From Parazoarcus communis (GTDB lineage Bacteria; Pseudomonadota; Gammaproteobacteria; Burkholderiales; Rhodocyclaceae), in the NCBI RefSeq assembly GCF_003111665.1, contig NZ_CP022188.1, positions 4,526,001 to 4,590,000 on the forward strand: DNA of 64,000 nucleotides. Reading direction: 5' to 3'. Shown here piece by piece: positions 34,913 to 44,553 of this stretch (position 1 is its first letter; the number at the start of each line of letters is the position of its first letter). A program made the translations under genes and the position numbers. Under the pieces are notes generated by a model that saw only the letters and a program-made list of their open reading frames with translations, made no database searches and was not told where the DNA came from.

Positions 34913-34951
34913 ATTTATAATTCCTGTGAGATTCGTGGTTCTAAGAAGCCC

Positions 34952-34974
34952 GCGATCTTAACCAATAAGATCGC
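34952..34974 (-). promoter_or_regulatory. Inverted repeat at the rpsT promoter/leader
   Basis: Perfect nine-base arms GCGATCTTA and TAAGATCGC around ACCAA. On the minus strand the second arm overlaps a possible -10 (TAAGAT) placed 17 bases after TTGCGT. It may be an operator or, if transcribed, a leader hairpin. Confidence 0.45.
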
Positions 34975-35061
34975 CGGACGCAAGCAACATTCTTGGATAA
35001 TGTGCCGCACGTGTGCCCGGGCCGGCTATCATGCCGCCTTTACCGACGGCCTCATTTCCGC

Positions 35062-36600
35062 ATGAATCTCCTGCGCGCCCTTGCCACCGTCAGTGGCATG
35101 ACACTGCTGTCCCGCATTCTCGGCTTCGTTCGCGACTTTGTCATTGCGCGGGCATTCGGCGCCGGCATGGCGACTGATGCCTTCTTCGTCGCCTTCCGTC
35201 TGCCCAACCTGCTGCGAAGGATGTTTGCCGAAGGCGCTTTCTCACAGGCCTTCGTTCCGATTCTCGCCGAATACAAGAACAAGCAGGGCGAAGCGGTCAC
35301 CCGCCACCTCGTCGACCGGGTCGCCACCCTGCTCGGCCTCACCGTCGCCGCGGTTGCCCTGCTCGGCATCCTGGGTGCGCCACTGATCATTCAGGTGTCC
35401 GCACCCGGGTTCTCCGCAGATGCGGATAAGTTTGCCCTTACCGTCGAACTGACCCGGATCACCTTCCCCTACATCCTGTTCATGTCGCTGGTCGCGCTCG
35501 CCGGCGGCATTCTCAACACCTGGAGCCGGTTTGCAATCCCGGCCTTCACGCCAGTGCTGCTCAACCTGTCCTTCATCGGCATGGCACTCTTCGCCGCCCC
35601 GTATTTCGATCCACCGGTACTGGCGCTGGCCTGGGCCGTCTTTCTGGGTGGCATCCTGCAGCTTGCGCTGCAGATCAGGCCGCTGGCCAGAATCGGCATG
35701 CTGCCCCGCTTCAACATCGACTACTCCGACCCCGGCGTGCGCCGCATCCTGAAGCTCATGGCCCCGGCGATCCTCGGCGTTTCGGTCAGCCAGATCTCGC
35801 TGCTGATCAACACCATCTTCGCGTCCTTCCTGGAAAGCGGCAGCGTGTCCTGGCTCTATTACGCGGATCGCCTGATGGAGTTTCCCGCTGGGCTGCTCGG
35901 CGTTGCCCTGGGCACCATCCTCCTGCCCAGCCTCGCAAAGCTGCATGCCGACGCCAACCCCGAAGCCTTTTCGTCACTGCTCGACTGGGGGCTGCGGCTG
36001 ACACTGATGCTGACCCTGCCCGCCGCACTCGGCCTGGCGATGCTGTCGGTGCCGCTGATTACCACCCTGTTTCATTACGGGGCCTTCGCAAGCAACGACG
36101 TCATGCAGACACGCGAGGCGCTGCTCGCCTACAGCATCGGCCTCACCGGCATGATCCTGGTAAAGGTGCTTGCCCCCGGGTTCTACGCTCGCCAGGACAT
36201 CCGCACCCCGGTCAAGATTGCCCTGGTCACGCTGCTTGCCACCCAGCTGATGAACCTCGCCTTCATCGTCCCCCTGCGCCATGCCGGGCTTGCCCTCGCC
36301 ATCGGCCTGGCTGCCTGCCTGAATGCGGGGCTGCTCTATCGCGGCCTGCGTCAGCGCGGCATCTATGTTCCGCAGCCCGGCTGGGCGCGCTTCTGGCTCA
36401 AGCTCCTTGTCGCGCTGGCCGCCATGGCCGGTGTGCTCTGGTTTGGCGTCAGCGCCGATGCAGTCTGGATCGAACGCAGCGGACTGGCACGTGTCAGCTG
36501 GCTGGCCGGGGCCGTGGTCGCCGGGGCGGTCACATACTTCGGGGCGCTGTTTGCGCTGGGCTTTCGTCCGCGCGACTTTCGCCGCCGGGCGGCAAGCTGA
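35062..36600 (+). CDS. murJ: Lipid II flippase MurJ (MviN)
   Basis: 512 residues with about 14 membrane helices. It moves undecaprenyl-linked peptidoglycan precursor across the inner membrane. The N-terminus ([26 protein letters not shown]) and [26 protein letters not shown] are MurJ hallmarks with the essential Arg residues; [22 protein letters not shown] and [25 protein letters not shown] segments follow. The start is ATG 35062; the part of the frame before it is not conserved. It diverges from rpsT, as often seen in betaproteobacteria. Confidence 0.95.
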   Translation: MNLLRALATVSGMTLLSRILGFVRDFVIARAFGAGMATDAFFVAFRLPNLLRRMFAEGAFSQAFVPILAEYKNKQGEAVTRHLVDRVATLLGLTVAAVALLGILGAPLIIQVSAPGFSADADKFALTVELTRITFPYILFMSLVALAGGILNTWSRFAIPAFTPVLLNLSFIGMALFAAPYFDPPVLALAWAVFLGGILQLALQIRPLARIGMLPRFNIDYSDPGVRRILKLMAPAILGVSVSQISLLINTIFASFLESGSVSWLYYADRLMEFPAGLLGVALGTILLPSLAKLHADANPEAFSSLLDWGLRLTLMLTLPAALGLAMLSVPLITTLFHYGAFASNDVMQTREALLAYSIGLTGMILVKVLAPGFYARQDIRTPVKIALVTLLATQLMNLAFIVPLRHAGLALAIGLAACLNAGLLYRGLRQRGIYVPQPGWARFWLKLLVALAAMAGVLWFGVSADAVWIERSGLARVSWLAGAVVAGAVTYFGALFALGFRPRDFRRRAAS

Positions 36601-36730
36601 CGGACTCAAACAGCCACACGCAAACTGAGGCCCACACACCTCCAGCGCGACATCGTCACGCATTTCGGGTGATCAGCACGTCGCTCAGCCGCTAGAATCG
36701 AATGATTCATCACCCGCAAGGAGGCCCGAC

Positions 36731-37360
36731 ATGAAACTGACCAGCCAGAGCCTGACCGACGGCGCACGCATCGCCGGCGAATTTGCTTTCTGCATTCCGG
36801 CGACCGAAGGCCATGTGCAACTCAGCCAGAACCTGAACCCCCAGTTGAGCTGGTCCGACGTACCGACTGGCACCCGCTCTTTCGCCCTCATCTGCCACGA
36901 TCCTGATGTACCCAGCAGCGGAGAGGACGTCAACCAGGAGGGGCGAAGCGTTCCGGCCAGCCTGCCACGGGTCGATTTCTTTCACTGGATCCTGGTGGAC
37001 ATCCCGGCGGATCTGCGCGAAATCGCGCAAGGCAGCTTCTCGAGCGGCGTCACACCCGGCGGCAAGCCCGGCCCGGACGCCGCGCTCGGAACGCGCCAAG
37101 GCGTCAATAACTACACGGAGTGGTTTGCGGGCGACGAGTCGATGCGCGGCAACTACCATGGCTACGACGGCCCCTGCCCGCCGTGGAACGACGAGTTGAT
37201 GCACCGGTACGTATTTACGCTGTTCGCGCTCGATGTCGATCGCTGCCCGATCGAAGGTCGATTCACCGGCCCCGAGGTACGAGCGGCGATTTCCGGACAC
37301 GTGCTCGCGCAAGCCAGCATCACCGGCACCTACACATTGAACCCGTCCGTCAGCGACTGA
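36731..37360 (+). CDS. YbhB/YbcL-family PEBP (Raf kinase inhibitor-like) protein
   Basis: 209 residues, phosphatidylethanolamine-binding-protein fold: LNPQLSWSDVPTGTRSFALICHDPDVPS and FFHWILVDIPADLREI, then NNYTEW and a GPCPPWNDELMHRYVFTLFALDVD motif. There is no signal peptide, so it is cytoplasmic. The ligand is unknown for bacterial members. AAGGAGG precedes the ATG. Its TGA abuts the stop of the convergent ggt gene with no bases between them, so no separate terminator fits. Confidence 0.88.
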   Translation: MKLTSQSLTDGARIAGEFAFCIPATEGHVQLSQNLNPQLSWSDVPTGTRSFALICHDPDVPSSGEDVNQEGRSVPASLPRVDFFHWILVDIPADLREIAQGSFSSGVTPGGKPGPDAALGTRQGVNNYTEWFAGDESMRGNYHGYDGPCPPWNDELMHRYVFTLFALDVDRCPIEGRFTGPEVRAAISGHVLAQASITGTYTLNPSVSD

Positions 37361-39103
37361 TTACAGGCCAGCGGCCATTCCTTCCCGACGAGGATCGGCC
37401 GCGCCGGCCCAGCCTTTCCCGCTGCGCAACACCAGGCTGGTCCCGCTGGTGAGTTCGCGCACCACGGTTTCGTGGCCGAACAGGGCGAGTCGCGCAGCAA
37501 GCGCCTCGCCATCGGGCCGGCGCTCAACTTCGGTCGCTCCATTGCGACTGGCTGCATGCGGGCGGGCAAGCACTGCATCGGGCGCCATCCCCCAGTCGAT
37601 CAGACCGGTGATCGCAGCCGCCACATAATTGATGATTGCGCTGCCACCCGGCGAACCGAGCACCGCATACAGGCGTCCATCTGGCGCGAACACCAGCGTC
37701 GGCGCCATCGAACTGCGCGGGCGCTTGCCCGGCCCCACCCTGTTGGGGTGCAGGCCACGCGCATCCCGTGGCGCAAAGGAGAAGTCGGTCAGCTGATTAT
37801 TGAGCAGCATGCCCCGCACCATGCGCCGACTGCCAAACGCATCCTCGATCGACGCCGTCATCGACACCGCGTTGCCATCGGCATCGACGATCGAGACATG
37901 CGTCGTCGACGGGCGCTCGGGCGTCGCTGCCGGCACCGGCACATGCGCGGAGGACGGATTGCCCGGCTGCGCACGACCAAGACTGCTGTCGAGCGAGATC
38001 AGTGCGGCACGCTGCGCCAGATAGCCAGGTTCGAGCAGCCTCGCGGGCGCAAGCGGCATCGACACCGGATCGCCGTACCAGGCATCGCGATCGGCGAAAG
38101 CAAGCCGCCCGGCCTCGGCAAACAGGTGGGTGGCAAATGCGCTTTCCGGATCGATCTCCGCCAGGGGAAAACGCGCCAGCATGCCGAGCATGGCCAGCAC
38201 GCTTGCACCGCCCGAGCTTGGGGGCGGCATGCCGCACACCCGCCAGCCGCGGTAGGGACCGCACACGGCTTCGCGCCCGACCACACGGTAGGCTGCGAAA
38301 TCCTCGATCGACAAGGTGCCCGGGTTTTCACCCGCACCCACCGCTGCAACGATGTCGGCAGCAATTGCCCCCCGATAGAATGCCTCGCCGCCCTCCTTTG
38401 CCAGCAGGCGCATGACATCGGCCAGCGCCGGGTTGCGCAAACGCGCACCGATCGCCAGCGGCGCACCATTGCCATCGAAAAACAGCGCCTTCGCCGCGCC
38501 ATCGGCCGCGAGGAAGCGGTCTTTTGCAATCAGCGCATGAAGGCGGGGCGACACGGCAAAGCCCTCGTCCGCCAGACGAATGGCAGGCCCGAAAAGCTGT
38601 GCCCACGGCAGGCGCCCATGCTGCCGATGCACCTCGGCGAGGAGCAGCGGCAGCCCGGGAACGCCGACAGCACGCCCGCCCACCGCAGCAGCGTGAAACT
38701 GCATGGGCTTGCCGGCTGAATCCAGGAACAGGGCGTCGTCGACCGCAGCCGGCGCAGTCTCACGCCCATCCCAGGCCACCATCCTCTTCTGCGCGGCATC
38801 GAAATGAAGCAGAAAACCACCGCCACCAAGACCCGAGGACTGTGGCTCGACCACATTCAGGACCAGCGCCGCGGCGATTGCGGCATCCGCGGCAGAACCA
38901 CCCACGCGGAGCATGCCCAGTGCCGCTTCGGTCGCATGAGGATTTGCCGTCACCACCATTGCATGCGGCGCATGTACCGCCGGACGCGGCTCATAGCCGG
39001 TCGCCGCCTCGGGCTGTGCCGGCGTCTGCGCGCCAAGCGGCAAAGGGGCGGCGAACAGGCTCACCATGCCGATGCAAATACTGCGTTTGCAGATCACGAT
39101 CAT
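37361..39103 (-). CDS. ggt: Gamma-glutamyltransferase
   Basis: 580 residues with an N-terminal signal peptide (about 1-25, ending near LGAQTP); a periplasmic Ntn hydrolase that cleaves itself into two chains. The nucleophile Thr lies in RPSTTHVSIVDADGNAVSMTAS (about residue 390). Substrate residues are in SGLGGGGFLLH and WDGRETAP near the N-terminus, and the C-terminal VFAPDGRLYAVLGSPGGSAIINYV is typical. It acts on glutathione and other gamma-glutamyl compounds. GGAGG precedes the ATG. It is 32 bases upstream of nothing else on its strand and convergent with the PEBP gene. Confidence 0.94.
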   Translation of the reverse strand: MIVICKRSICIGMVSLFAAPLPLGAQTPAQPEAATGYEPRPAVHAPHAMVVTANPHATEAALGMLRVGGSAADAAIAAALVLNVVEPQSSGLGGGGFLLHFDAAQKRMVAWDGRETAPAAVDDALFLDSAGKPMQFHAAAVGGRAVGVPGLPLLLAEVHRQHGRLPWAQLFGPAIRLADEGFAVSPRLHALIAKDRFLAADGAAKALFFDGNGAPLAIGARLRNPALADVMRLLAKEGGEAFYRGAIAADIVAAVGAGENPGTLSIEDFAAYRVVGREAVCGPYRGWRVCGMPPPSSGGASVLAMLGMLARFPLAEIDPESAFATHLFAEAGRLAFADRDAWYGDPVSMPLAPARLLEPGYLAQRAALISLDSSLGRAQPGNPSSAHVPVPAATPERPSTTHVSIVDADGNAVSMTASIEDAFGSRRMVRGMLLNNQLTDFSFAPRDARGLHPNRVGPGKRPRSSMAPTLVFAPDGRLYAVLGSPGGSAIINYVAAAITGLIDWGMAPDAVLARPHAASRNGATEVERRPDGEALAARLALFGHETVVRELTSGTSLVLRSGKGWAGAADPRREGMAAGL

Positions 39104-39135
39104 GGCAAAACCTCCGGCGTGAATGCAGTGGGAAT

Positions 39136-40374
39136 TCAGCCAGCGTAAGGCGGCAACTGGCGGGGAAGCAAGGACTGGTCGATCACGTAATGCGCAGGCA
39201 AGCCATCGATGCAGGGGACAGACAGCTCGCCACAGATGAGCGGCTGAATATAGCGCCGCCCGGCATCGTTGAGCCCCATACCGTCAGCAGCGATGAAGTC
39301 GGCAGGTAGTTTGCGTTCAAGATTGGCGATTCCGGCCGCATCCACCGGGACCACATCCCAGGTGTAAGGCCCGTCGGACAATCGGCGAATCGCGGCGGTC
39401 ACTCCGTCACGCCCCTCAAGCACGTAGCCAACCGCTGCACGACCAACCGCCATGGCCTGCGCATGGTCGGTTGCCGAAATCCAGTGACCTGCCGCACGCT
39501 GAAGATAATCCGGCACGGAGAAATGCTGCTTGTAACCCAGCCGCTCGTGCACCAGATGTGCAATGGCCTCGCCCGCCCCGCCGAGCTGGACATAGCCTTT
39601 TGCATCCCGGTCCTGCTTCATCAGCACACCACCATCGGCACCTCGCAAGCCTTCGGCCACGGTCACCGCGCAATAGCCCAGCCGCTCAACCACGGCCTGC
39701 ACGCGGGCGAGGAAGGCGGCCTCGTCAAACGCAACTTCCGGGAAGAGCACGATGTGGGGAGCCTCGTCGGGCGTGCGCGCAGCCAGCGCCGTAGCTGCTG
39801 CCAGCCAGCCGACATTGCGCCCCATCACTTCCATTACGAAGACCCGGCCCTTGCGCCCGGTCATCGAGGCCACATCGCGTCCGGCCTCGCGCATCGAGGT
39901 CGCCAGGTATTTGGCCGCCGAACCGTAGCCGGGGCAGCAGTCGCTACCCTCGATATCGTTGTCTACCGTCTTCGGCACGCCCACACAGACCAGCGGAAAC
40001 GAGCGCCGGCGCGCCGCTCCCGAGAGCCTGCCGATGAGGTCCATCGAGCCGTTTCCGCCGTTGTACAACACCGCGCCGATGTCATGGGCAGCAAGCACGG
40101 CAAACAGCCGGTCGTAGAGCGCGGGCTGTTCGTCCTCCGGAGGCAGATCGAAACGACACGAACCGAAGGCGCCGCCGGGTGTGTGGGCCAGCGCAACGGT
40201 ATCGACACCGGCAGTGTCGTAAATGTCTTCGGCCAGCAGGCCGAGAATGCCGTGACGCGCCGCCAGCACCTTGCCGATCCGGCCGGGATGCTCTCGCGCA
40301 GCATCAATCACCCCGGCAGCACTGGCATTGATGACGGCGGTCACGCCACCGGACTGGGCATAAAGCAGGTTCAT
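39136..40374 (-). CDS. Pyrophosphate-dependent 6-phosphofructokinase
   Basis: 412 residues from ATG 40374 (NLLYAQSGGVTAVINASAAG). The active-site loop is GVPKTVDNDIEGSD with Lys, the mark of PPi-dependent rather than ATP-dependent enzymes, plus GNGSMD and MEVMGRNVGWLAA. It reversibly phosphorylates fructose 6-phosphate with PPi. The 17-codon upstream extension is disregarded as unlike the family. It lies downstream of adk, which has its own terminator, and upstream of ggt on the same strand. Confidence 0.9.
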   Translation of the reverse strand: MNLLYAQSGGVTAVINASAAGVIDAAREHPGRIGKVLAARHGILGLLAEDIYDTAGVDTVALAHTPGGAFGSCRFDLPPEDEQPALYDRLFAVLAAHDIGAVLYNGGNGSMDLIGRLSGAARRRSFPLVCVGVPKTVDNDIEGSDCCPGYGSAAKYLATSMREAGRDVASMTGRKGRVFVMEVMGRNVGWLAAATALAARTPDEAPHIVLFPEVAFDEAAFLARVQAVVERLGYCAVTVAEGLRGADGGVLMKQDRDAKGYVQLGGAGEAIAHLVHERLGYKQHFSVPDYLQRAAGHWISATDHAQAMAVGRAAVGYVLEGRDGVTAAIRRLSDGPYTWDVVPVDAAGIANLERKLPADFIAADGMGLNDAGRRYIQPLICGELSVPCIDGLPAHYVIDQSLLPRQLPPYAG

Positions 40375-40402
40375 GGACGGCGTTTCCGAAGAAAATGGGA
40401 GC

Positions 40403-40446
40403 ATGAAAACAAACGCGGCCGGCACCGCAAAACGGCACCGACCGCG
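40403..40446 (-). terminator. Rho-independent terminator of adk
   Basis: A 14-base stem with three wobble pairs on the minus strand (40446-40433 with 40427-40414), five-base loop, followed by TTTGTTTTC, 20 bases after the adk stop. Confidence 0.75.
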
Positions 40447-40466
40447 CTGGATACGGCAGAGACTGC

Positions 40467-41171
<705 letters not shown>

Positions 41172-41227
41172 TCAAGGCCGAAACTTAACCGACAAGTCCC
41201 GACCGGTCAAACACGATCGCGAATCCC

Positions 41228-41995
41228 TCAACCTGCGGAGAACACCGCCCGTACCCGGATCAGATCTTCGAGCGTATCCACGCCGGCCGCTGGTGCGGCG
41301 TCCAGGCGCAGCACCCGGATCGGGAATCCGTGCCACAGCGCGCGCAGCTGCTCCAGCGCTTCCCAGTGTTCCACCGGCGCAGGCGTAAGCGATGCATAGC
41401 GCTTGAGAAATCCGACCCGGTAAGCATAGAGCCCGACATGGCGCAGCACCGGCAACTCGGGCGGCAGCGCCTGGCGCGTGTCCGCCCAGGCATCGCGTGC
41501 CCACGGAATGGGCGCACGTGAAAAATACATCGCACGCTCACGCGCGTCGCACACCACCTTGACCACGTTCGGGTTGAACATCTCGTCAGCAGCATGGATC
41601 GGGTGCGCAGCGGTGGCAATCGCGGCATCGGCATCGTCGGCGAGGGCGCTCGCGACCGCAGCGATCAGTGCCGGGTCGATCAGAGGCTCATCGCCCTGCA
41701 CGTTGACCACGATGTCGTCGTCAGCCCATCCGAGCGCAGTCGCCACCTCGGCCAGCCGGTCTGTACCGCTCGGGTGGTCGGCGCGCGTCATCTGCACCTT
41801 GCCCCCGGCCGCAAGCACCGCGTCGCGCACGCCTTCATGGTCGGTTGCGATCCAGACCTCGCTTGCGCCCGCTGCACTCGCACGCTCCAGCACCCGCACC
41901 ACCATCGGTTTGCCGGCGATGTCCGCCAGCGGCTTGCCCGGCAGACGGGTGGACGCGTGGCGCGCCGGCACCACGACTCGAAATGCAGTTCTCAT
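41228..41995 (-). CDS. kdsB: 3-deoxy-manno-octulosonate cytidylyltransferase (CMP-KDO synthetase)
   Basis: 255 residues. It activates KDO with CTP for lipopolysaccharide core synthesis. Signature parts: [26 protein letters not shown] (CTP-binding loop), [26 protein letters not shown] and [15 protein letters not shown]. It lies nine bases after the Trm112 gene and near lpxK, so two lipid A/LPS genes share the operon. Confidence 0.96.
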   Translation of the reverse strand: MRTAFRVVVPARHASTRLPGKPLADIAGKPMVVRVLERASAAGASEVWIATDHEGVRDAVLAAGGKVQMTRADHPSGTDRLAEVATALGWADDDIVVNVQGDEPLIDPALIAAVASALADDADAAIATAAHPIHAADEMFNPNVVKVVCDARERAMYFSRAPIPWARDAWADTRQALPPELPVLRHVGLYAYRVGFLKRYASLTPAPVEHWEALEQLRALWHGFPIRVLRLDAAPAAGVDTLEDLIRVRAVFSAG

Positions 41996-42003
41996 CGGCC
42001 GTC

Positions 42004-42192
42004 TCAGCGCAGGGCGTCGACGTCTTCAGCGCTCATGACGCGCGCTTCTTCCTCGAGCATCACCGGGATGCCGTCGCGAATCGGGAAAGCGAGTCGATCA
42101 CCCTTGCACACCAGTTCCTGGCTGCTCTTCAGGTAATCAAGCGGCCCCTTGCAGATCGGACAAACGAGAATTTCAAGCAGTCTGGCGTCCAT
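42004..42192 (-). CDS. Trm112-family (YcaR-like) small zinc protein
   Basis: 62 residues. [16 protein letters not shown] has the CxxC pair, and [25 protein letters not shown] is the conserved remainder of the family; one pair of Cys is present in the C-terminal half only as a single Cys. Trm112 proteins stabilise methyltransferases; the bacterial partners are less clear. The start overlaps the end of lpxK by 20 bases, so it is translationally tied to lpxK. Confidence 0.9.
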   Translation of the reverse strand: MDARLLEILVCPICKGPLDYLKSSQELVCKGDRLAFPIRDGIPVMLEEEARVMSAEDVDALR

Positions 42193-43186
42193 TGTTCAGC
42201 TTCTCCAGGATGCGTTCGGCAGCACCCGAACCAATTGAGGCCTGCACCGGGAACTCCCAGGCATTGTCAGGCGCGAAAGGGGCGCATTTTACCGCATCCT
42301 TGCTCGTCATCAGCTTTGCTTCGTCGGGCGCGAAATCGAGATCGGCCGCGCTGAAGCGATGATGATCGGGAAAGGGGTGCTCAACCACGTCGAGGCCCAT
42401 CGCACGCAACTGATCGAAAAAGCGTTCCGGGCGCCCAATGCCGGCCAGTGCATGCACGCGCTGCCCTTGAAATGCCGAGGCCTCGCAGGTGTCGTCCGGG
42501 CGGCGCAGCGAACGGAAACTGGCACCTTCGAGCGTCATGGAGACCACTGTGACGCCGCCAATCGCCGCACTGACGGGCGAGGAAAGCGCGCCGTGGGCAA
42601 TCACCAGATCGACGCTACGCAAGCGACCGAGCGGCTCACGCAAGGGGCCGGCCGGCAGCAGACGACAATTGCCCAGCGTTGCCTGATCGACCACCGCGAT
42701 CTCGACATCCCGCGCCAGCCGGTAATGCTGCATGCCGTCGTCGGACACGATGAGGTCGCATTCCGGGTGCGCTGCGAGCAGGGCCTGCGCCGCAGCCGGG
42801 CGATCCCGACCGATTGCGACCGGACAGCGGGTCAGCCTGGCCAGCAGCACCGGTTCGTCACCACACAGGCTCGGGTCGCTGTCCGCGCTCACCAGGCCGA
42901 TGCCCTCGACCGTACCGCCATAACCGCGCGACACGATGCCAGGAGACCATCCGGCCGCGCGCAACTGCCTGACCAGCCAGTCGACCGTGGGCGTCTTGCC
43001 GCTGCCGCCGACTGCGATATTGCCGACCACGATCACCGGCACCGGCAGGCGCACCGCGCGCAGCACGCGCACCCGGTACAGGGCACGTCGCAGTGACGCC
43101 AGCAGGCCGAACAGCAGGGACAAGGGAGACAGCAGCAGCGCCCGTCCTGAACGCTGCTGCCAGAAGGCCGGCGCCCGGGCTGCCAT
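42173..43186 (-). CDS. lpxK: Tetraacyldisaccharide 4'-kinase
   Basis: 337 residues. It phosphorylates the lipid A disaccharide at 4' on the inner face of the inner membrane. The N-terminal membrane-anchoring helix (about 15-40), the P-loop [13 protein letters not shown] (54-66), IVSRGYGG and [13 protein letters not shown] are intact. It lies between exbD and the Trm112 gene, nine bases after exbD, in the envelope operon. Confidence 0.95.
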   Translation of the reverse strand: MAARAPAFWQQRSGRALLLSPLSLLFGLLASLRRALYRVRVLRAVRLPVPVIVVGNIAVGGSGKTPTVDWLVRQLRAAGWSPGIVSRGYGGTVEGIGLVSADSDPSLCGDEPVLLARLTRCPVAIGRDRPAAAQALLAAHPECDLIVSDDGMQHYRLARDVEIAVVDQATLGNCRLLPAGPLREPLGRLRSVDLVIAHGALSSPVSAAIGGVTVVSMTLEGASFRSLRRPDDTCEASAFQGQRVHALAGIGRPERFFDQLRAMGLDVVEHPFPDHHRFSAADLDFAPDEAKLMTSKDAVKCAPFAPDNAWEFPVQASIGSGAAERILEKLNNGRQTA

Positions 43187-43196
43187 CGATGCCGCC

Positions 43197-43619
43197 TCAG
43201 CGCGGAGGCGTCTGGATGGCGAAAGTGATGTGGGCCAGACCGGCGCGCTGCGCAGCCTGCATCACATCGACCACACTCTGGTGGGCGGCCTTGGCATCGG
43301 CATTGATCACCACTACCGGTTCCTTCTGTCCGCCCGGCCGGGCCTTGCCCAATGCCTCTGCAATCGCCTCGATGCCCTTGCCGGCGACCGGAATGCGATT
43401 GACGATGACATCACCCGCCGCGGTCACGGCGACGACGATCTCGTTGCTGACCGCTTCGCCACCGGCAGATTCTGCGGTCGGAAGATTGATCTCAAGGCCG
43501 CTGGTCTGGGTGAAGGTCGTGGTCAGCATCAGGAAGATGATGATGACCAGCACCACGTCGATCAACGGGATGAGGTTGATCTCGGGTTCCTCATGACGAA
43601 CGGCACGACGAAAATTCAT
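43197..43619 (-). CDS. ExbD/TolR-family energy-transducing protein
   Basis: 140 residues. A single N-terminal membrane helix with the critical Asp (EINLIPLIDVVLVIIIFLMLTTTF) and a periplasmic domain ending in THITFAIQTPP-like sequence. ExbD and TolR couple proton flow to outer-membrane proteins. Since no tonB, tolA or tolB is nearby, the choice between Exb and Tol types is open. It follows the exbB-type gene by nine bases. Confidence 0.92.
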   Translation of the reverse strand: MNFRRAVRHEEPEINLIPLIDVVLVIIIFLMLTTTFTQTSGLEINLPTAESAGGEAVSNEIVVAVTAAGDVIVNRIPVAGKGIEAIAEALGKARPGGQKEPVVVINADAKAAHQSVVDVMQAAQRAGLAHITFAIQTPPR

Positions 43620-43628
43620 GGTCGGTGC

Positions 43629-44237
43629 TCAGCCACGGCGCTCGCCATGGGCGACTTCAACCAGCTTGATCGCCTGCTGCTCCATATCCACCACGAAGTC
43701 GTCGATCAGACGGCGGAAGTGGCGCCAGAAGATGGTCGCGGGAATGGCAATGATGAGGCCCAGGCCGGTGGTGTACAGCGCAATCGAAATGCCCTTGGCC
43801 AGTTGTGCCGGATTGGCGCCATTGACACCCTGCGAGGCAAAGATGTCGATCATGCCAACGATGGTCCCGAACAGGCCGAGAAGGGGGCTGATCGCGGCAA
43901 TCGTGCCCAGCGTGGTGAGGAAGCGCTCAAGATCGTGCACCACGGCCCGGCCGGACTCCTCGATCGACTCCTTCATGATCACCCGGGTACTCGTCACATT
44001 GCGCAGGCCCGCCGCCAGCACACGGCCGAGTGGAGAATGGGCGGCAACGCGGCTCACCATTTCTGGCGAGCTGCCGTGCTGACGCAGATCGGCAATGACG
44101 TTGTCAAGCAGGCCGGCGGGCACGACGCGCGCCCGGCGCAGGCTGACCGAACGTTCGATGATCAACGCGACGGCAATCACCGACGCAAACAACAAGGGCC
44201 ACATGGGCCAGCCGGCGGCCTGAATGATCGCGAACAC
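43629..44237 (-). CDS. ExbB/TolQ/MotA-family proton channel protein
   Basis: About 202 residues with three membrane helices (about 10-27, 105-130, 150-170). RVAAHSPLGRVLAAGL and the ISPLLGLFGTIVGMIDIFASQG motif are typical. The start chosen is GTG 44237, nine bases after GAGG; the TTG at 44246 lies directly on that ribosome binding site and is less likely. It forms the stator complex with the ExbD-type protein and leads the exbB-exbD-lpxK-Trm112-kdsB-adk run. Confidence 0.9.
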   Translation of the reverse strand: MFAIIQAAGWPMWPLLFASVIAVALIIERSVSLRRARVVPAGLLDNVIADLRQHGSSPEMVSRVAAHSPLGRVLAAGLRNVTSTRVIMKESIEESGRAVVHDLERFLTTLGTIAAISPLLGLFGTIVGMIDIFASQGVNGANPAQLAKGISIALYTTGLGLIIAIPATIFWRHFRRLIDDFVVDMEQQAIKLVEVAHGERRG

Positions 44238-44553
44238 GCGTATCAACCTCGAATCAGCAAAAGCGGAACTCTAGCCTTGCAGCGCATGCAGGGCAAGCCG
44301 GCTCGCAGCCCAAGCAATCCACAGAAGCTGTGGATAAGTTTGTGGGGCATTTCTGAATCCTGCCCGCAATCCCGGTAACGGCGCGGCTTGTCTTACTCCG
44401 ATGAAAATTTGTGCAACATATTTTATCAACAAAAACAATGACTTAAAAATAAGCCTTTGTTTCATCAAGGACTTGCATGACGGCGCTTGAAGTACTTGAC
44501 AGGCTGTGGATTCCGCTACAATCCCGCCTCCGGAAACCGACCCTCCCGCCCGC
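44238..44553. other. Intergenic region between the exbB-type gene and xseA
   Basis: About 315 bases between divergent genes. It has an AT-rich centre (44395-44470), a perfect DnaA-box match (minus strand, 44337-44329) forming an inverted pair ATCCACA-GAAGC-TGTGGAT (44317-44335), and the xseA promoter at its right end. No coding frame or RNA gene is evident. Confidence 0.4.
44496..44522 (+). promoter_or_regulatory. xseA promoter
   Basis: Perfect TTGACA (44496-44501) and TACAAT (44517-44522), but only 15 bases apart, shorter than the usual 16-18. Confidence 0.55.

Noticed and set aside
40375..40425. Seventeen-codon N-terminal extension of the phosphofructokinase
   Set aside because: It is not conserved-looking, while ATG 40374 begins exactly at the family N-terminus.
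44317..44337. Inverted DnaA-box pair as a replication origin
   Set aside because: Only one perfect TTATCCACA box and one degenerate partner; no cluster of boxes, no dnaA/dnaN/gyrB genes. Probably chance or a minor DnaA site.
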